The notes beneath the pieces were generated by a model. It ran no database searches and was not told the origin of the DNA. It saw only the letters and a program-made list of their open reading frames with translations. Position numbers and translations under genes: made by a program. Shown piece by piece: positions 8,193-17,202 of a stretch of DNA of 34,703 nt; position 1 is the stretch's first letter, and each line of letters starts with the position of its first letter. Source of the DNA: Rhodothermia bacterium (GTDB taxonomy: Bacteria; Bacteroidota; Rhodothermia; Rhodothermales; JAAAOL01); assembly GCA_030428385.1 (NCBI GenBank), contig JAUIDY010000065.1, positions 1-34,703 on the forward strand, read 5' to 3'.

Positions 8193-9310
8193 GGCGTTGT
8201 TTTTTTATTGCCACCAGTTGGCGCGACCGGGCCGTGCCCAAACACTTTAAAGCCCTCGCCCAGCGCCTGGCAGACCGGGGGCATCGGGCGGTGGTGTTTA
8301 TTGATGGCAAGAAAAAAGAAATGGAGGTGCCGCAGGGTAACCCGGCCGTACTCTCGTGGCCGTCCGTCCGCCCCACCACCCTCAAAGATGCCCGGTTTCT
8401 GTGGGAAACCATTCGCCAGTATCGCCCCGATGCGCTGGTGGCTAACTTTGGGGCCGTGAATCTATTCAGCATGGTGGGATGGATGACCGGAGTGACCGGG
8501 CGGATTGTGTGGGAACGGACCCTCAGCGCACAGCACGACATCGACAATGAAAAGGCGGAGTGGGTGCGCTCCTTTCGGCAATTTCGGCGGCGGCTGGTAT
8601 ATGCCGCCGCCACCCATGTGGTAGCCAACTCCGAGGCTACCCTGGCCGACGTAACGGGCCATTACCGCGTGCCCGCCTCCAAATGTCTCGTCTTTCATAA
8701 CGCCTTACCTGATCCGTTGGACAAATATCCTGCGCTGGTGGGACAAGAGAAAGTAGAGAACCGGGTGGTGTGTGTGGGCCGACACGATTATTCCAAGGGG
8801 CAGGATGTGCTCTTGCATGCCATCGCGGAGGTCAGAAAAGTGATACCTGACGTGGAACTGGTGCTGGTAGGCGACGGCGATTTTCGTCCTACCTTGGAAG
8901 CCTTGGCGGCCGAATTGGGCATCGCAGAAAACTGCCAGTTTGTGGGAGGCGTGGAGCATGAAGCGGTGTTCCATCACATGGCAAAGGCCAGTGTAACTGT
9001 GGTGCCTAGCCGGAGTGAGGCCTTTGGCTGGGTGAATGCGGAGTCGATGGCGGTTTGTACCCCCGTCATAGGAGCGGCTGTTGGGGGAATCCCCGAAATT
9101 ATTCGGGAGGGCGTGGATGGATATCTGGTGCCGCCCGACGATGCGGCCACGCTTGCCGAACGGCTCATTCGGCTGTTGCAAGACAAAAAAAGCCAGGCGC
9201 AGATGGGGCAACAGGCCCGCCAGCGCTTCCTTGATCATTTTGAGCAATCGCACATGCTGGACCGGCAGGTGCAGTGGCTGGAAACCCTCACTGAATCACC
9301 CGTGGCCTAG
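8189..9310 (+). CDS. Glycosyltransferase family 4
   Basis: This 373-residue GT-B enzyme starts with MRRCFFIATSWRDRAVPKHF at the ATG at 8189, which overlaps the ST 3 stop by 4 bases; the frame extends further up but only over ST 3. The C-terminal domain begins at VVCVGRHDYSKGQDVLLHAI, has ELVLVGDGD, and carries the family signature EAFGWVNAESMA with Glu277 and Glu285 in E-x7-E spacing. AVGGIPEIIREGVDGYLVPP follows it. These are the retaining GT4 donor-binding features. The protein should act at the cytoplasmic face of the membrane. Specific donor and linkage are unknown. Confidence 0.92.
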   Translation: MRRCFFIATSWRDRAVPKHFKALAQRLADRGHRAVVFIDGKKKEMEVPQGNPAVLSWPSVRPTTLKDARFLWETIRQYRPDALVANFGAVNLFSMVGWMTGVTGRIVWERTLSAQHDIDNEKAEWVRSFRQFRRRLVYAAATHVVANSEATLADVTGHYRVPASKCLVFHNALPDPLDKYPALVGQEKVENRVVCVGRHDYSKGQDVLLHAIAEVRKVIPDVELVLVGDGDFRPTLEALAAELGIAENCQFVGGVEHEAVFHHMAKASVTVVPSRSEAFGWVNAESMAVCTPVIGAAVGGIPEIIREGVDGYLVPPDDAATLAERLIRLLQDKKSQAQMGQQARQRFLDHFEQSHMLDRQVQWLETLTESPVA

Positions 9311-9348
9311 CCGTTTAAGCAAAAAACACCGGACTAACCCCATACGGA

Positions 9349-10422
9349 ATGAGTAAACGAACCTATCTGGTAGGGACCCACTCTTTTTTGTTTGCCCTTG
9401 ACCTGGATGCCAACTGGCAGGTTGAGGGGTACCGCATTCTGCATGACGGGCATCACTACGGGATTGCTTTTTATGAAGACAACGGGCGAAAATTTCTTGC
9501 CAAGCAACCTCATTCCAGCGGAAACGAGGTGAACCTGTTTGAGGCCCAGCCGCCCTACGAGCATCTGGGAACCCGGGCCTTCGAGGACATCAGCAAGTCG
9601 CACCAGATGTCTGTTGCGAACGGCGGGATTTACATCACCAATACGGGCTGTAACAGCATTGTGTATTACAGCATGGACGGGGAGACCCGGCATGAGTATC
9701 ACATCAACGGGGCAAAGCATGACCGCAACCACGTAAACTCGGTGTTTCCTTGCGGCAATCAGGTGTATGCGTTGCTCCACAACAGCTTTCGGCGGGTGAG
9801 CCAACTGGTGGTTTTGGAGCATGCCCCGGAGACCGGGTTTACGCTCCGGCACATGCTTGATCTGTGGAACGAAGGGTGCCACAACATCTACGTGGAAGAG
9901 GACCTGCTCTACTACAATTCGTCGCAGACAGGCCAGTTTGTGGCGGTGGATTTAAAGACGGAGAAGGTGATCCAGAAACTCCGGTATCCCGAAAGCGCGT
10001 CGGGTAAGTTTGTCCTGGATACCCATGATCATCACACCAAGGGAATGGCCGTCACAGAGGATCACGTCGTGGTTGGGTTTTCCCAGCAGGCGTCACGGGA
10101 GGCACGGCGTCGCACACGCGGCCACCTCGCCGTGATTGACCGCCACAGCCTCACCACCCAGGCAATCATCGACCTGAACTTTCCCGATCTTCCGCATCCT
10201 GCGGGTAATGTGAATGAAGTCCGGTGCCTGTCAGAACCCGATCTCGGGCAGGCAAACGCCAACCCGCTGGCTGTGGATTGGGGCCAGTTGAAATTAGCGC
10301 GTCGCAATGGGCTGGAATATGCCCGCACCAACGCCCTGGTGGTGGTACGAAACCTGGGCAAGGTAGGCAAAAAAGTGACCGAGCGTATTTTCCCCAGCCT
10401 GTTTCCTCAAATCGGTGAGTAG
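9349..10422 (+). CDS. Beta-propeller-like protein of unknown function
   Basis: This 357-residue protein has no signal peptide, membrane helix or known catalytic motif that I can recognise. It shows repeated units of 40-50 residues built from beta strands with aromatic and small residues, such as YLVGTHSFLFALDLD, GIYITNTGCNSIVYYSMDG, NIYVEEDLLYYNSSQTG and GMAVTEDHVVVGFSQQ. This pattern is expected of a six-bladed propeller. Histidines recur at repeat junctions (GHHYGIA-like, KHDRNHVNSV, DTHDHHTKGMAV), which could form a metal or ligand site on one face. Its place between GT4 genes, 38 bases after one and 9 before the next, argues for a job in making the polymer. It may relate to uncharacterised propeller families seen with glycosyltransferases (TIGR03032/DUF4915-like), but I cannot confirm that. 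Confidence 0.7.
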   Translation: MSKRTYLVGTHSFLFALDLDANWQVEGYRILHDGHHYGIAFYEDNGRKFLAKQPHSSGNEVNLFEAQPPYEHLGTRAFEDISKSHQMSVANGGIYITNTGCNSIVYYSMDGETRHEYHINGAKHDRNHVNSVFPCGNQVYALLHNSFRRVSQLVVLEHAPETGFTLRHMLDLWNEGCHNIYVEEDLLYYNSSQTGQFVAVDLKTEKVIQKLRYPESASGKFVLDTHDHHTKGMAVTEDHVVVGFSQQASREARRRTRGHLAVIDRHSLTTQAIIDLNFPDLPHPAGNVNEVRCLSEPDLGQANANPLAVDWGQLKLARRNGLEYARTNALVVVRNLGKVGKKVTERIFPSLFPQIGE

Positions 10423-10431
10423 GAGCGTATC

Positions 10432-11592
10432 GTGAAGCTCGTTGTTGTTTCCCACAAGCAGGGCTGGCCCGATGCGGACGCCCCATCGGGCTATGTGACC
10501 GATGGCGGGTTTCCCTATCACATGCAGGCCGTCTCGAACCTGTTCGACGAGACCGAGGTAGTGATGCCGATTGCCATGGCGCCTTCGCCTCCGGGCACGG
10601 GGGCGTTGCGTGGACATCGGTTGCGTATTCTTCCGTTGGTGCCGCCTGCACAAGGTGGGGGCCGCCGCAAGAGTTTGGTGAAGGTCTTGCCTGCCAACCT
10701 GGGCCGTATCTGGAAAGCCGTCCAGCAGGCCGACGCGGTGCACGTGCCCGTTCCGGGCGATATCGGCATGATGGGAATTCTGGTCGCGCTTATTCAGCGC
10801 AAACGCCTGTTTGTGCGTCACTGCGGAAACTGGCTGGTGCAGCGCTCTCCCGCCGAGCACCTGCTTAAGTTTATCATGGAGCGATTTGCAGGAGGACGCA
10901 ATGTGATGCTGGCGACAGGAGGTGGGGTCGCGCCCCCGTCTGCAAAAAACCCAGCGATCAAGTGGATCTTTTCCTCGGGGCTTACGCGGGCCGATTTGAA
11001 GAAGTATGGCGCGCCTCGTACCCAACTTCCCAAGCAGCCACGACTTGTCATCGCCTGCCGCCAGGAGCGCAACAAAGGCACCCACCTTGTCATCGAGAGC
11101 CTGCCCGACGTGATGCAGGCGTTTCCGGGCGTTCATTTAGAGGTGGTAGGTGATGGCCGCGCCTTGCCCGACCTGAAGCAACAAGCCGAGGCGCTCGGTG
11201 TGGCAGACCACGTGACGTTTCATGGGCGGCTTCCACACAAAGGGGTGTTGGAACGCATGCAAGCAGCCGATCTGTTTTGTTACCCCACCCAGTCGCCCGA
11301 AGGGTTTCCCAAGGTGGTGTTGGAGGCCCTGGCGAGCGGGTTGCCGGTGATCACCACCGCGGTATCCGTGTTGCCCCACCTCATCGGTGACCGTTCCGGG
11401 CACATTCTGGACGAGGTGACGCCTGCTGCCATGGCAACAGCCATTCGCCACTGCCTCGCCGACGAGACGCGTTATGTGCGGATGTCGCAGCAGGCGGTGG
11501 AGACGGCGGCGCAGTATTCGTTGGAGGCGTGGGAAGAAACCATTGGTGGGTATCTGGAAGCCGCCTGGGGGCCGTTGCGCAGCGATGGTTGA
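10432..11592 (+). CDS. Glycosyltransferase family 4
   Basis: This 386-residue GT-B protein uses a GTG start at 10432, with a good AGGAG ribosome site overlapping the previous stop codon. The N-terminal domain starts MKLVVVSHKQG. The C-terminal domain contains LVIACRQERNKGTHLVIESL, LEVVGDGRALPDL and the GT4 signature SPEGFPKVVLEALASGLPVI, with Glu290 and Glu298 in E-x7-E spacing. It is predicted to transfer a sugar from a nucleotide donor to a lipid-linked glycan in the cytoplasm. It overlaps the next GT4 gene by 8 bases. No feature defines the sugar. Confidence 0.92.
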   Translation: MKLVVVSHKQGWPDADAPSGYVTDGGFPYHMQAVSNLFDETEVVMPIAMAPSPPGTGALRGHRLRILPLVPPAQGGGRRKSLVKVLPANLGRIWKAVQQADAVHVPVPGDIGMMGILVALIQRKRLFVRHCGNWLVQRSPAEHLLKFIMERFAGGRNVMLATGGGVAPPSAKNPAIKWIFSSGLTRADLKKYGAPRTQLPKQPRLVIACRQERNKGTHLVIESLPDVMQAFPGVHLEVVGDGRALPDLKQQAEALGVADHVTFHGRLPHKGVLERMQAADLFCYPTQSPEGFPKVVLEALASGLPVITTAVSVLPHLIGDRSGHILDEVTPAAMATAIRHCLADETRYVRMSQQAVETAAQYSLEAWEETIGGYLEAAWGPLRSDG

Positions 11593-12685
11593 TCTGGCGT
11601 CGATAAAGGTGTGTTTTCTCGCTGGATCGCTGGGGCAGGGCGGTGCCGAGCGGCAGCTTTATTATATGGCAACCACCCTACATGAAGAGGGCGCCCAGGT
11701 ACAGGTGTTGTCGCTTACCCAGGGTGAGTATTGGGAAGCGCCGCTTCAGGCAGCGGGCGTGCCCGTTCACTGGGTGGGCAAGGCCTCGTCGCGTCTCCAG
11801 CGCATGCAGGCCATCTGGAGGCACCTGCGGGCGTTTCGGCCCCACATCGTGCAAAGCCAGCATTTTTTTGCCAACCTGTATGCCACCGTACCTGCGTGGT
11901 TGCTAGGGCTGAAAGAAGTGGGCGGGATTCGAAATGATGTGTTTAGTGAGGTGAAACAAGGCGGGGCCTTACTGGGGCGGTGTAATCTCTGGCTGCCTCG
12001 GGTTTTAGCCGCCAACTCCCGCCAGGCCCTCGCCAATGCCCAACGCCTGGGGGTGAACGCCCGCCGGTTGCACTTTTTGCCGAACGTGGTTGACACCGAT
12101 CGCTTTCGTCCGGTTACGAAAAAGAAAGAAGGCCCCGTTTGCCTTGCCGCCATTGGACGGTTGGTGCCCCAAAAACGGATGGACCGATTTATCGATGTGT
12201 TGGCGGGCCTCGTGCAGCAAGGATTGCCCGTGAAGGGCCTGATTGTAGGAGGCGAACGCGTCGGGCATGTGGTCCGGGATCAACTACAAACGCAGGCAAA
12301 GACGCTGGGATTGGGACCTACGGTGCTTGAATTCAAGGGCGAAGTTGGGGATATTACATCCATCTATCAGCAGGCCGACGTGTTGGTGCTGACCTCTGAC
12401 TGGGAGGGAACGCCCAACGTGGTGCTCGAAGCAATGGCCGCTGGGATACCCGTCGTCGCCAGCGCCGTAGGCGGAGCCGTAGAACTGATTGAAGATGGAG
12501 AGACCGGCTTTTTGCTCTCTCCTGATGACCGGTCGGGGTACAGGGCCCGCTTGGCGTTGCTCATAGAAGACATCGCGCAACGGGAACGCATGGGGAAGGC
12601 CGCTCGTCAGCGTGCGGTAGAACTTTACTCGTGCTCAAGCTTATCTCTGTCTTTCCGTAGCCTCTATTCCAAGGTGCTGAAGTGA
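11585..12685 (+). CDS. Glycosyltransferase family 4
   Basis: This 366-residue GT-B enzyme has an N-terminal FLAGSLGQGGAERQLYYMA, the 'GGAER' loop common to GT4 enzymes. A C-terminal domain includes LAAIGRLVPQKRMDRFIDVL and SDWEGTPNVVLEAMAAGIPV, where Glu274 and Glu282 form the E-x7-E pair. VGGAVELIEDGETGFLLSP follows. I chose the ATG at 11585, inside the end of the previous gene (8-base overlap), because it places the first beta strand about seven residues in, normal for the family. The frame is open further upstream, but that would bury it in the neighbour. Its stop overlaps the GTG start of the polymerase by 4 bases. Confidence 0.92.
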   Translation: MVDLASIKVCFLAGSLGQGGAERQLYYMATTLHEEGAQVQVLSLTQGEYWEAPLQAAGVPVHWVGKASSRLQRMQAIWRHLRAFRPHIVQSQHFFANLYATVPAWLLGLKEVGGIRNDVFSEVKQGGALLGRCNLWLPRVLAANSRQALANAQRLGVNARRLHFLPNVVDTDRFRPVTKKKEGPVCLAAIGRLVPQKRMDRFIDVLAGLVQQGLPVKGLIVGGERVGHVVRDQLQTQAKTLGLGPTVLEFKGEVGDITSIYQQADVLVLTSDWEGTPNVVLEAMAAGIPVVASAVGGAVELIEDGETGFLLSPDDRSGYRARLALLIEDIAQRERMGKAARQRAVELYSCSSLSLSFRSLYSKVLK

Positions 12686-14142
12686 ATACCTACGTGTCTC
12701 CCTTAACACAGACCATGGCGCAGCTTCGGCTGGATGGGACCTCTTCGCAGCGTTATTCTGGCATCTTTAACGCGCAGAATTACATCCTCCTGTTGATTGG
12801 GCACGGGTTCTTGGGGCTCATCTTTCGTTATGTGCCTAGTATTTCGGAGCTGTACGCGTTTTTTCTTATCGCATTGGGGATCTGGTGGGGCTATAACAAG
12901 CGGCTTGATCTGGTTGCCTATTGGGGCGCGTACTTTGTGGGGATGGAGACCTTGTTCCGTATGACGAAAGGGAATCCCATTCATGAGTTTGGAAAATATG
13001 GGATCTTCTTTGTGTTTCTGTTTGCCCTCCTTCGTTCGGGGCGACGCGGCAAATGGGTAACCCCGGCGCTCTACATGCTCTTCCTGTTGCCGGGGGCGTT
13101 GTATACCATTACCGCCTTGCCCTTTGTGCAAGGACGACAGGCGGTGAGCGGGGTGTTGGCCGGGCCTTTTGCACTGGCGATGAGCATCATTTTTTACTCT
13201 TCTATTCGGTTCGAAAGAAAACACTTGGTTCGGCTCATAATGGCAGGCATTCTGCCGGTTATGGGCATCTCCTTTATTGCCTTGTTTTCTACCGTCAGTG
13301 CCGAACGCATCCACTTCTCCACAAACTCAAACAAAGCGACCAGCGGGGGGTGGGGGCCTAATCAGGTGTCCTCGGGGCTTGCCTTTGGGGCATATATGGC
13401 CTTTATGGGGTATATCTTTGAGCGCGACCGGAAAAAAGTCCGGGTGCTGATGTTGTTCTTGTTGTTGCTTCTATTCTCGCAGGCCGCCATGACCTTCTCG
13501 CGAAGCGGACCGTATCTGGTCGTGGGCTCTATTGCCGTAGCGTCTGTTTTTTACCTGCGCAGCCTGAGGGCCCAAATCAGTATGGTGATAGGGGCCGGGA
13601 TCGTGGTGCTGCTCATGAACTTTGTCATCTTTCCCCAACTGAATGAGTTCACGGGGGGCGCGTTTGAAGCGCGTGTGGTGCAGGACCGTGACCTGTCTGG
13701 GCGGGATAATATTGCCGAGAGCGACTTGCTCATGTTTAAGGAGCATCCCGTCTGGGGAGTTGGGGCAGGCATGTCCGAGCGACAGCGCGAGATCATGTTC
13801 AACGTGTATAATGCCAGCCGCGACCATACCGAGTTTACCAGGCTGTTAGCAGAGCATGGGATATTCGGCGCCGGTGCGATGCTGATTATGCTTTTCTTTA
13901 TCATTCAGGCGTTTGTGACGACGAGAAATCCGTATATGAAGGCCTTTCGCATGTCGGCGTCTGGCTGGGCTGTCGCCTATATGCTCGTGAATGCAACCCG
14001 CCTTGCCGCCCCTGCTTTCCTGTTTGGGGTCGCGTTCATGACCCTCTTCCTCGAAGAAGATATTGAACGCATTCAGCGACAATGGAACATAAAACGAAGG
14101 CAGACCGAGCGAAGGAGGAAGGCACATCTTGCACGGCGTTGA
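12682..14142 (+). CDS. Wzy-type polysaccharide polymerase / O-antigen ligase family
   Basis: This 486-residue integral membrane protein has about ten to twelve hydrophobic segments. A large loop in the second half carries SRDHTEFTRLLAEHGIFGAG, the Wzy_C/O-antigen-ligase signature (H-x-E-x-x-x-x-L-x-E-x-G-x-x-G). The family joins undecaprenyl-linked repeat units in the periplasm, or ligates finished chains. In this cluster, with a phosphoglycosyl transferase and many glycosyltransferases, polymerase is the more likely role. The start is a GTG whose last bases overlap the preceding TGA. The C-terminus is very basic (KRRQTERRRKAHLARR) and should stay cytoplasmic. The flippase normally paired with it is not in this window. 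Confidence 0.85.
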   Translation: MNTYVSPLTQTMAQLRLDGTSSQRYSGIFNAQNYILLLIGHGFLGLIFRYVPSISELYAFFLIALGIWWGYNKRLDLVAYWGAYFVGMETLFRMTKGNPIHEFGKYGIFFVFLFALLRSGRRGKWVTPALYMLFLLPGALYTITALPFVQGRQAVSGVLAGPFALAMSIIFYSSIRFERKHLVRLIMAGILPVMGISFIALFSTVSAERIHFSTNSNKATSGGWGPNQVSSGLAFGAYMAFMGYIFERDRKKVRVLMLFLLLLLFSQAAMTFSRSGPYLVVGSIAVASVFYLRSLRAQISMVIGAGIVVLLMNFVIFPQLNEFTGGAFEARVVQDRDLSGRDNIAESDLLMFKEHPVWGVGAGMSERQREIMFNVYNASRDHTEFTRLLAEHGIFGAGAMLIMLFFIIQAFVTTRNPYMKAFRMSASGWAVAYMLVNATRLAAPAFLFGVAFMTLFLEEDIERIQRQWNIKRRQTERRRKAHLARR

Positions 14143-14189
14143 TGGAGGCACCGCTTGCGCTCTTTTTGAAGGCTGAAAGGCGGTGAAGA

Positions 14190-15260
14190 ATGGGCACCCT
14201 TTCAATCCCCAAGCATATCGGCATATTGAATTTGGAGCAAGGCGGTATAGAAGAGACATCACAAGAGTCGACGGGCACGCCCTTGCGGGTGCTAATGGTG
14301 ACCAGCCAGTGGCCCGACGAGGAAAACCCGAACCGGGTGCCGTTTATTGTCCGGCAGGTGGACTATCTGCGGGAGGCAGGAGTGCATCTGGATGTCTTCT
14401 ACTTTATTGGGCGGTGGCATCCCATTCGGTATCTAAAGGCGGCCCAGGAAGTACGGCGCCGCGCTGCGGCCTATGATGTGGTGCACGCCCGGTTTGCGCA
14501 GGCCGGACTCGTGGCCCTTCCTCAAAAACACGCTCCCGTCGTGATCACCTATGGCGGTACCGACGTGTTGGGGCGGCGCAATCAGGAGGGACGCCTCACC
14601 CTTGGCGGGTGGATTCAGCAACAAATTGCACAGTACGTCGCCCGGCGTGTGGATGCCAACATCGTTGTCTCTCAAAATCTGGCGGAGGCGCTCTCGTTTG
14701 TGCCAACCATCCTGATTCCAGATGGCATCGACATGCGCTTTTTTAAGCCGATGGACCAGGCCGAAGCGCGTCAGCAACTGGGGCTGTCCCCCGATGCCAA
14801 GATCGTGGTGTTTGTTGGTGATCCGCAGGGCGGACGTGACAAGAAGCGGTACGGGCTGGCCAAGGAAGTGGTGGAGCTTGCGCAGCAACAGATCCCCGAA
14901 CTCGAACTGGTAGCGGTGTATGGACGCCCGCACCAGGAGATGCCGCTGTTTATGAACGCTGCCGATGTGCTGCTGCTCACCTCGCGCTCCGAAGGCTCGC
15001 CCAATGTGGTGAAGGAGGCGCTGGCGTGTAATACGCCGGTTGTGTCCGTGGATGTGGGGGATGTGCGCGAGCGGCTAGAACACATCGAAGGATGTGCCGT
15101 CAGTGACTCGGACGCCCCCGAAGCGATTGTTGAAGCGTTGGTGCGCACGGTGAAGGAAAACATCGCCATTGATGGCCGCACAGCGGTGGCTCCCCTCGAC
15201 GAATACGAGTCGGCCCGCAAAACCATCGGGGTGTATCAGCAGGTGCTGGGGCGTGGTTGA
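14190..15260 (+). CDS. Glycosyltransferase family 4
   Basis: This 356-residue GT-B enzyme has a roughly 30-residue N-terminal extension before the first strand, LRVLMVTSQWPDEENPNR. The N-terminal domain has VVHARFAQAGLVALP and VVITYGGTDVLGRRN. The donor domain contains LLLTSRSEGSPNVVKEALAC, with Glu268 and Glu276 in E-x7-E spacing, followed by NTPVVSVDVGDVRE. The ATG at 14190 has an AAGGCGGTGAAG stretch nearby. A start at 14280-14300 would remove only the extension and cannot be excluded. It sits after the polymerase, separated by 47 bases, and is followed by two sulfotransferase genes. Confidence 0.9.
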   Translation: MGTLSIPKHIGILNLEQGGIEETSQESTGTPLRVLMVTSQWPDEENPNRVPFIVRQVDYLREAGVHLDVFYFIGRWHPIRYLKAAQEVRRRAAAYDVVHARFAQAGLVALPQKHAPVVITYGGTDVLGRRNQEGRLTLGGWIQQQIAQYVARRVDANIVVSQNLAEALSFVPTILIPDGIDMRFFKPMDQAEARQQLGLSPDAKIVVFVGDPQGGRDKKRYGLAKEVVELAQQQIPELELVAVYGRPHQEMPLFMNAADVLLLTSRSEGSPNVVKEALACNTPVVSVDVGDVRERLEHIEGCAVSDSDAPEAIVEALVRTVKENIAIDGRTAVAPLDEYESARKTIGVYQQVLGRG

Positions 15261-15288
15261 TGACGCAATCAACAAGAGTGCACCCGTC

Positions 15289-16158
15289 ATGACGCAGACC
15301 AGTCGCACCCTCCCTTCATTTATTGGCATCGGTCCGGGAAGGACAGGCACCTCGTTCATTTATGAGGTGCTGCGCCACCATCCCGAGGTTCGGATGGCGC
15401 ACGGGACCAAGGAGACCAACTACTTCAGCCACGAATACCATCGCGGCCCGGACTGGTACGCGGCTTTTTTTGAAGGCACCGAGGCTGCCCGCGCCGTTGG
15501 CGAGATCGCGAACGTCTATTTTTATGATCCCGCCGTGCCAGCCCGCATCCACGAACTGTTGCCAGACGTGCGGCTGTTTTCCTGCCTGCGTAATCCGTTT
15601 GAACGGCTGCGTTCGGTGTTTCTGTACCGCCAGCGCTCGCATGAACTGCCGGGCTCTATCACCCTGAATGAAGCCGTGGCCCAAGACCCGGACCTGACCG
15701 CGCACAGTCGATATGCGACGCTGTGGGGCGGATACCGCTCCGTGTTTCCCGATGCCCAGCGGTTGCTGCTCTTTTATGACGATCTGGAAGCTGACCCTGA
15801 GGCATTTATCGAGCAGCTTTTGAGGTTCATCAGGGTGTCGCCGACCGTAGATCCAGAGCGGTTAGCCACCCGCGTTAACCCGAGCGCTGTTCCGCGATCC
15901 CGGTTGGTCAGCGGATTGGCCGCGGGAACGTCACGGGTGTTGCGGCAGGTGGGATTGCTGGGCGTGCTGGACGCGGCAAAACGCACCGCATGGATCCGGA
16001 AGGCGGTCTTAAAACCCGCTGCCGCTGAAACGCGGGCCGAACTGATGCTAAACGATGCCACGGCCTCGCGTTTGCTGGAGGCCTGGACGCCTGAAGTGCG
16101 CCAGATCGAATCCTGGACGGGCCGTTCGCTGGATCATTGGCTGGTGCCCAACCCGTAA
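15289..16158 (+). CDS. Sulfotransferase of heparan-sulfate sulfotransferase type (ST 4)
   Basis: This 289-residue protein has FIGIGPGRTGTSFIYEVLRH (PAPS loop GPGRTGTS, residues 15-22). KETNYFS (41-47) carries the predicted catalytic Glu42, and a GPDWYAAFF segment follows. VGEIANVYFYDP comes next, then LRNPFERLRSVF with Arg101 and Ser109 in the standard 3'-phosphate site. This is the same subfamily as ST 1, but with the serine intact. I chose the ATG at 15289 because it places the PAPS loop close to the N-terminus as in relatives; an in-frame GTG at 15253 would overlap the previous gene. The final helix ends with ESWTGRSLDHWL, a tail common in this subfamily. Confidence 0.85.
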   Translation: MTQTSRTLPSFIGIGPGRTGTSFIYEVLRHHPEVRMAHGTKETNYFSHEYHRGPDWYAAFFEGTEAARAVGEIANVYFYDPAVPARIHELLPDVRLFSCLRNPFERLRSVFLYRQRSHELPGSITLNEAVAQDPDLTAHSRYATLWGGYRSVFPDAQRLLLFYDDLEADPEAFIEQLLRFIRVSPTVDPERLATRVNPSAVPRSRLVSGLAAGTSRVLRQVGLLGVLDAAKRTAWIRKAVLKPAAAETRAELMLNDATASRLLEAWTPEVRQIESWTGRSLDHWLVPNP

Positions 16159-16162
16159 CGCC

Positions 16163-17182
16163 ATGCCGATTTTTATCGTGGGGTACATGCACTCGGGGAC
16201 GACGCTGCTGCGCAACATCGCGGCACGGGCAGAGGGCGTTTACACCATCGCGCACGAAACCAAATTTTTTGAGCGCATCGCGCTGTTCAAAAAGCAATAC
16301 CCCGACCTGCACGATGCGGCCACGTTGCAGGCATACGTGCAGGCCCTGCTGGCACAAGGCACGGACGAAACCATTGACGCCAACCGTATAATCGAAGCAC
16401 TTCCTGAAGATCAGGGGCGGACGCATGATGCCGTGTTTGGGGGGGTCTTTGATGTGCTAGCGCAGCAGGCTGGCAAGGCCGTTTGGCTGGAGAAGACACC
16501 GGGCCATATCTTCCGCATTAAGGATATCCTGGCAGCCTTCCCCGAGGCCCGAATCATAGAAATCGTGCGGGACCCCCGCGACGTGCTGGCGTCCAAAAAA
16601 ACCCGCCGGGCGACGGTGTGGACGACCCAGCGGTACGACGCCACGCAGCGGGCGGATAAACATTTGGAGAAGGCCTACGATCCGTTGTGGGATACATTAT
16701 CTTGGAAAGCTGCCCTTCAGGCCGGACAGCAGGCACAAACGCTTTATCCTGATCATCTGCATACGGTGCGCTACGAAGACCTGATTCAGCAACCCGAAGC
16801 CACGGTGCAGACCGTCTGTGACTTTCTGGGGCTTTCATTTGTCCCAGCCATGATGGAAGTTCCTGCGGGTATTGCGGCAGACTGGAAGGGAGAGCCTGCC
16901 GAGGGCGGCGTCCGCAAGGACTCGCTCGCACGCTGGAAGGCAGTGTTAAACGAATCGGAAGTAGCACTCTGCCAGCGGCTGGTCGGCGACGAGATGCAGC
17001 AGATGCACTATGCGCTGATGCCCATTGCGCTGGCGCAGTATGCCGGAGTGCTCCCGCTGCTGCTGCGCAGCATGCTGGATCTGCTGCGGCGAATCTATCA
17101 CCGGGGGCGGCAGCATGGCATGGCGTATATGTTTAATGTGGTGCGGGGCTACCTGCATCGCCTCAAAAGATTGGCAACCTAG
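16163..17182 (+). CDS. Sulfotransferase family protein (ST 5)
   Basis: This 339-residue protein begins MPIFIVGYMHSGTTLLRNIA, with a clear PAPS loop GYMHSGTT at residues 7-14, followed by HETKFFE. The second PAPS motif is IIEIVRDPRDVLASKK, with Arg136 and Ser144, and the later LHTVRYEDLIQQPEATVQTV matches the conserved 'RYEDL' helix start. This set is characteristic of the Sulfotransfer_3 family. Its ATG lies 4 bases after the ST 4 stop; upstream frame extension overlaps ST 4 and is not used. The C-terminal 60 residues contain an amphipathic/hydrophobic stretch (YAGVLPLLLRSMLDLL) followed by basic residues, suggesting membrane association. Confidence 0.85.
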   Translation: MPIFIVGYMHSGTTLLRNIAARAEGVYTIAHETKFFERIALFKKQYPDLHDAATLQAYVQALLAQGTDETIDANRIIEALPEDQGRTHDAVFGGVFDVLAQQAGKAVWLEKTPGHIFRIKDILAAFPEARIIEIVRDPRDVLASKKTRRATVWTTQRYDATQRADKHLEKAYDPLWDTLSWKAALQAGQQAQTLYPDHLHTVRYEDLIQQPEATVQTVCDFLGLSFVPAMMEVPAGIAADWKGEPAEGGVRKDSLARWKAVLNESEVALCQRLVGDEMQQMHYALMPIALAQYAGVLPLLLRSMLDLLRRIYHRGRQHGMAYMFNVVRGYLHRLKRLAT

Positions 17183-17202
17183 CGAACCAGTAAATTCTGA
17201 AT

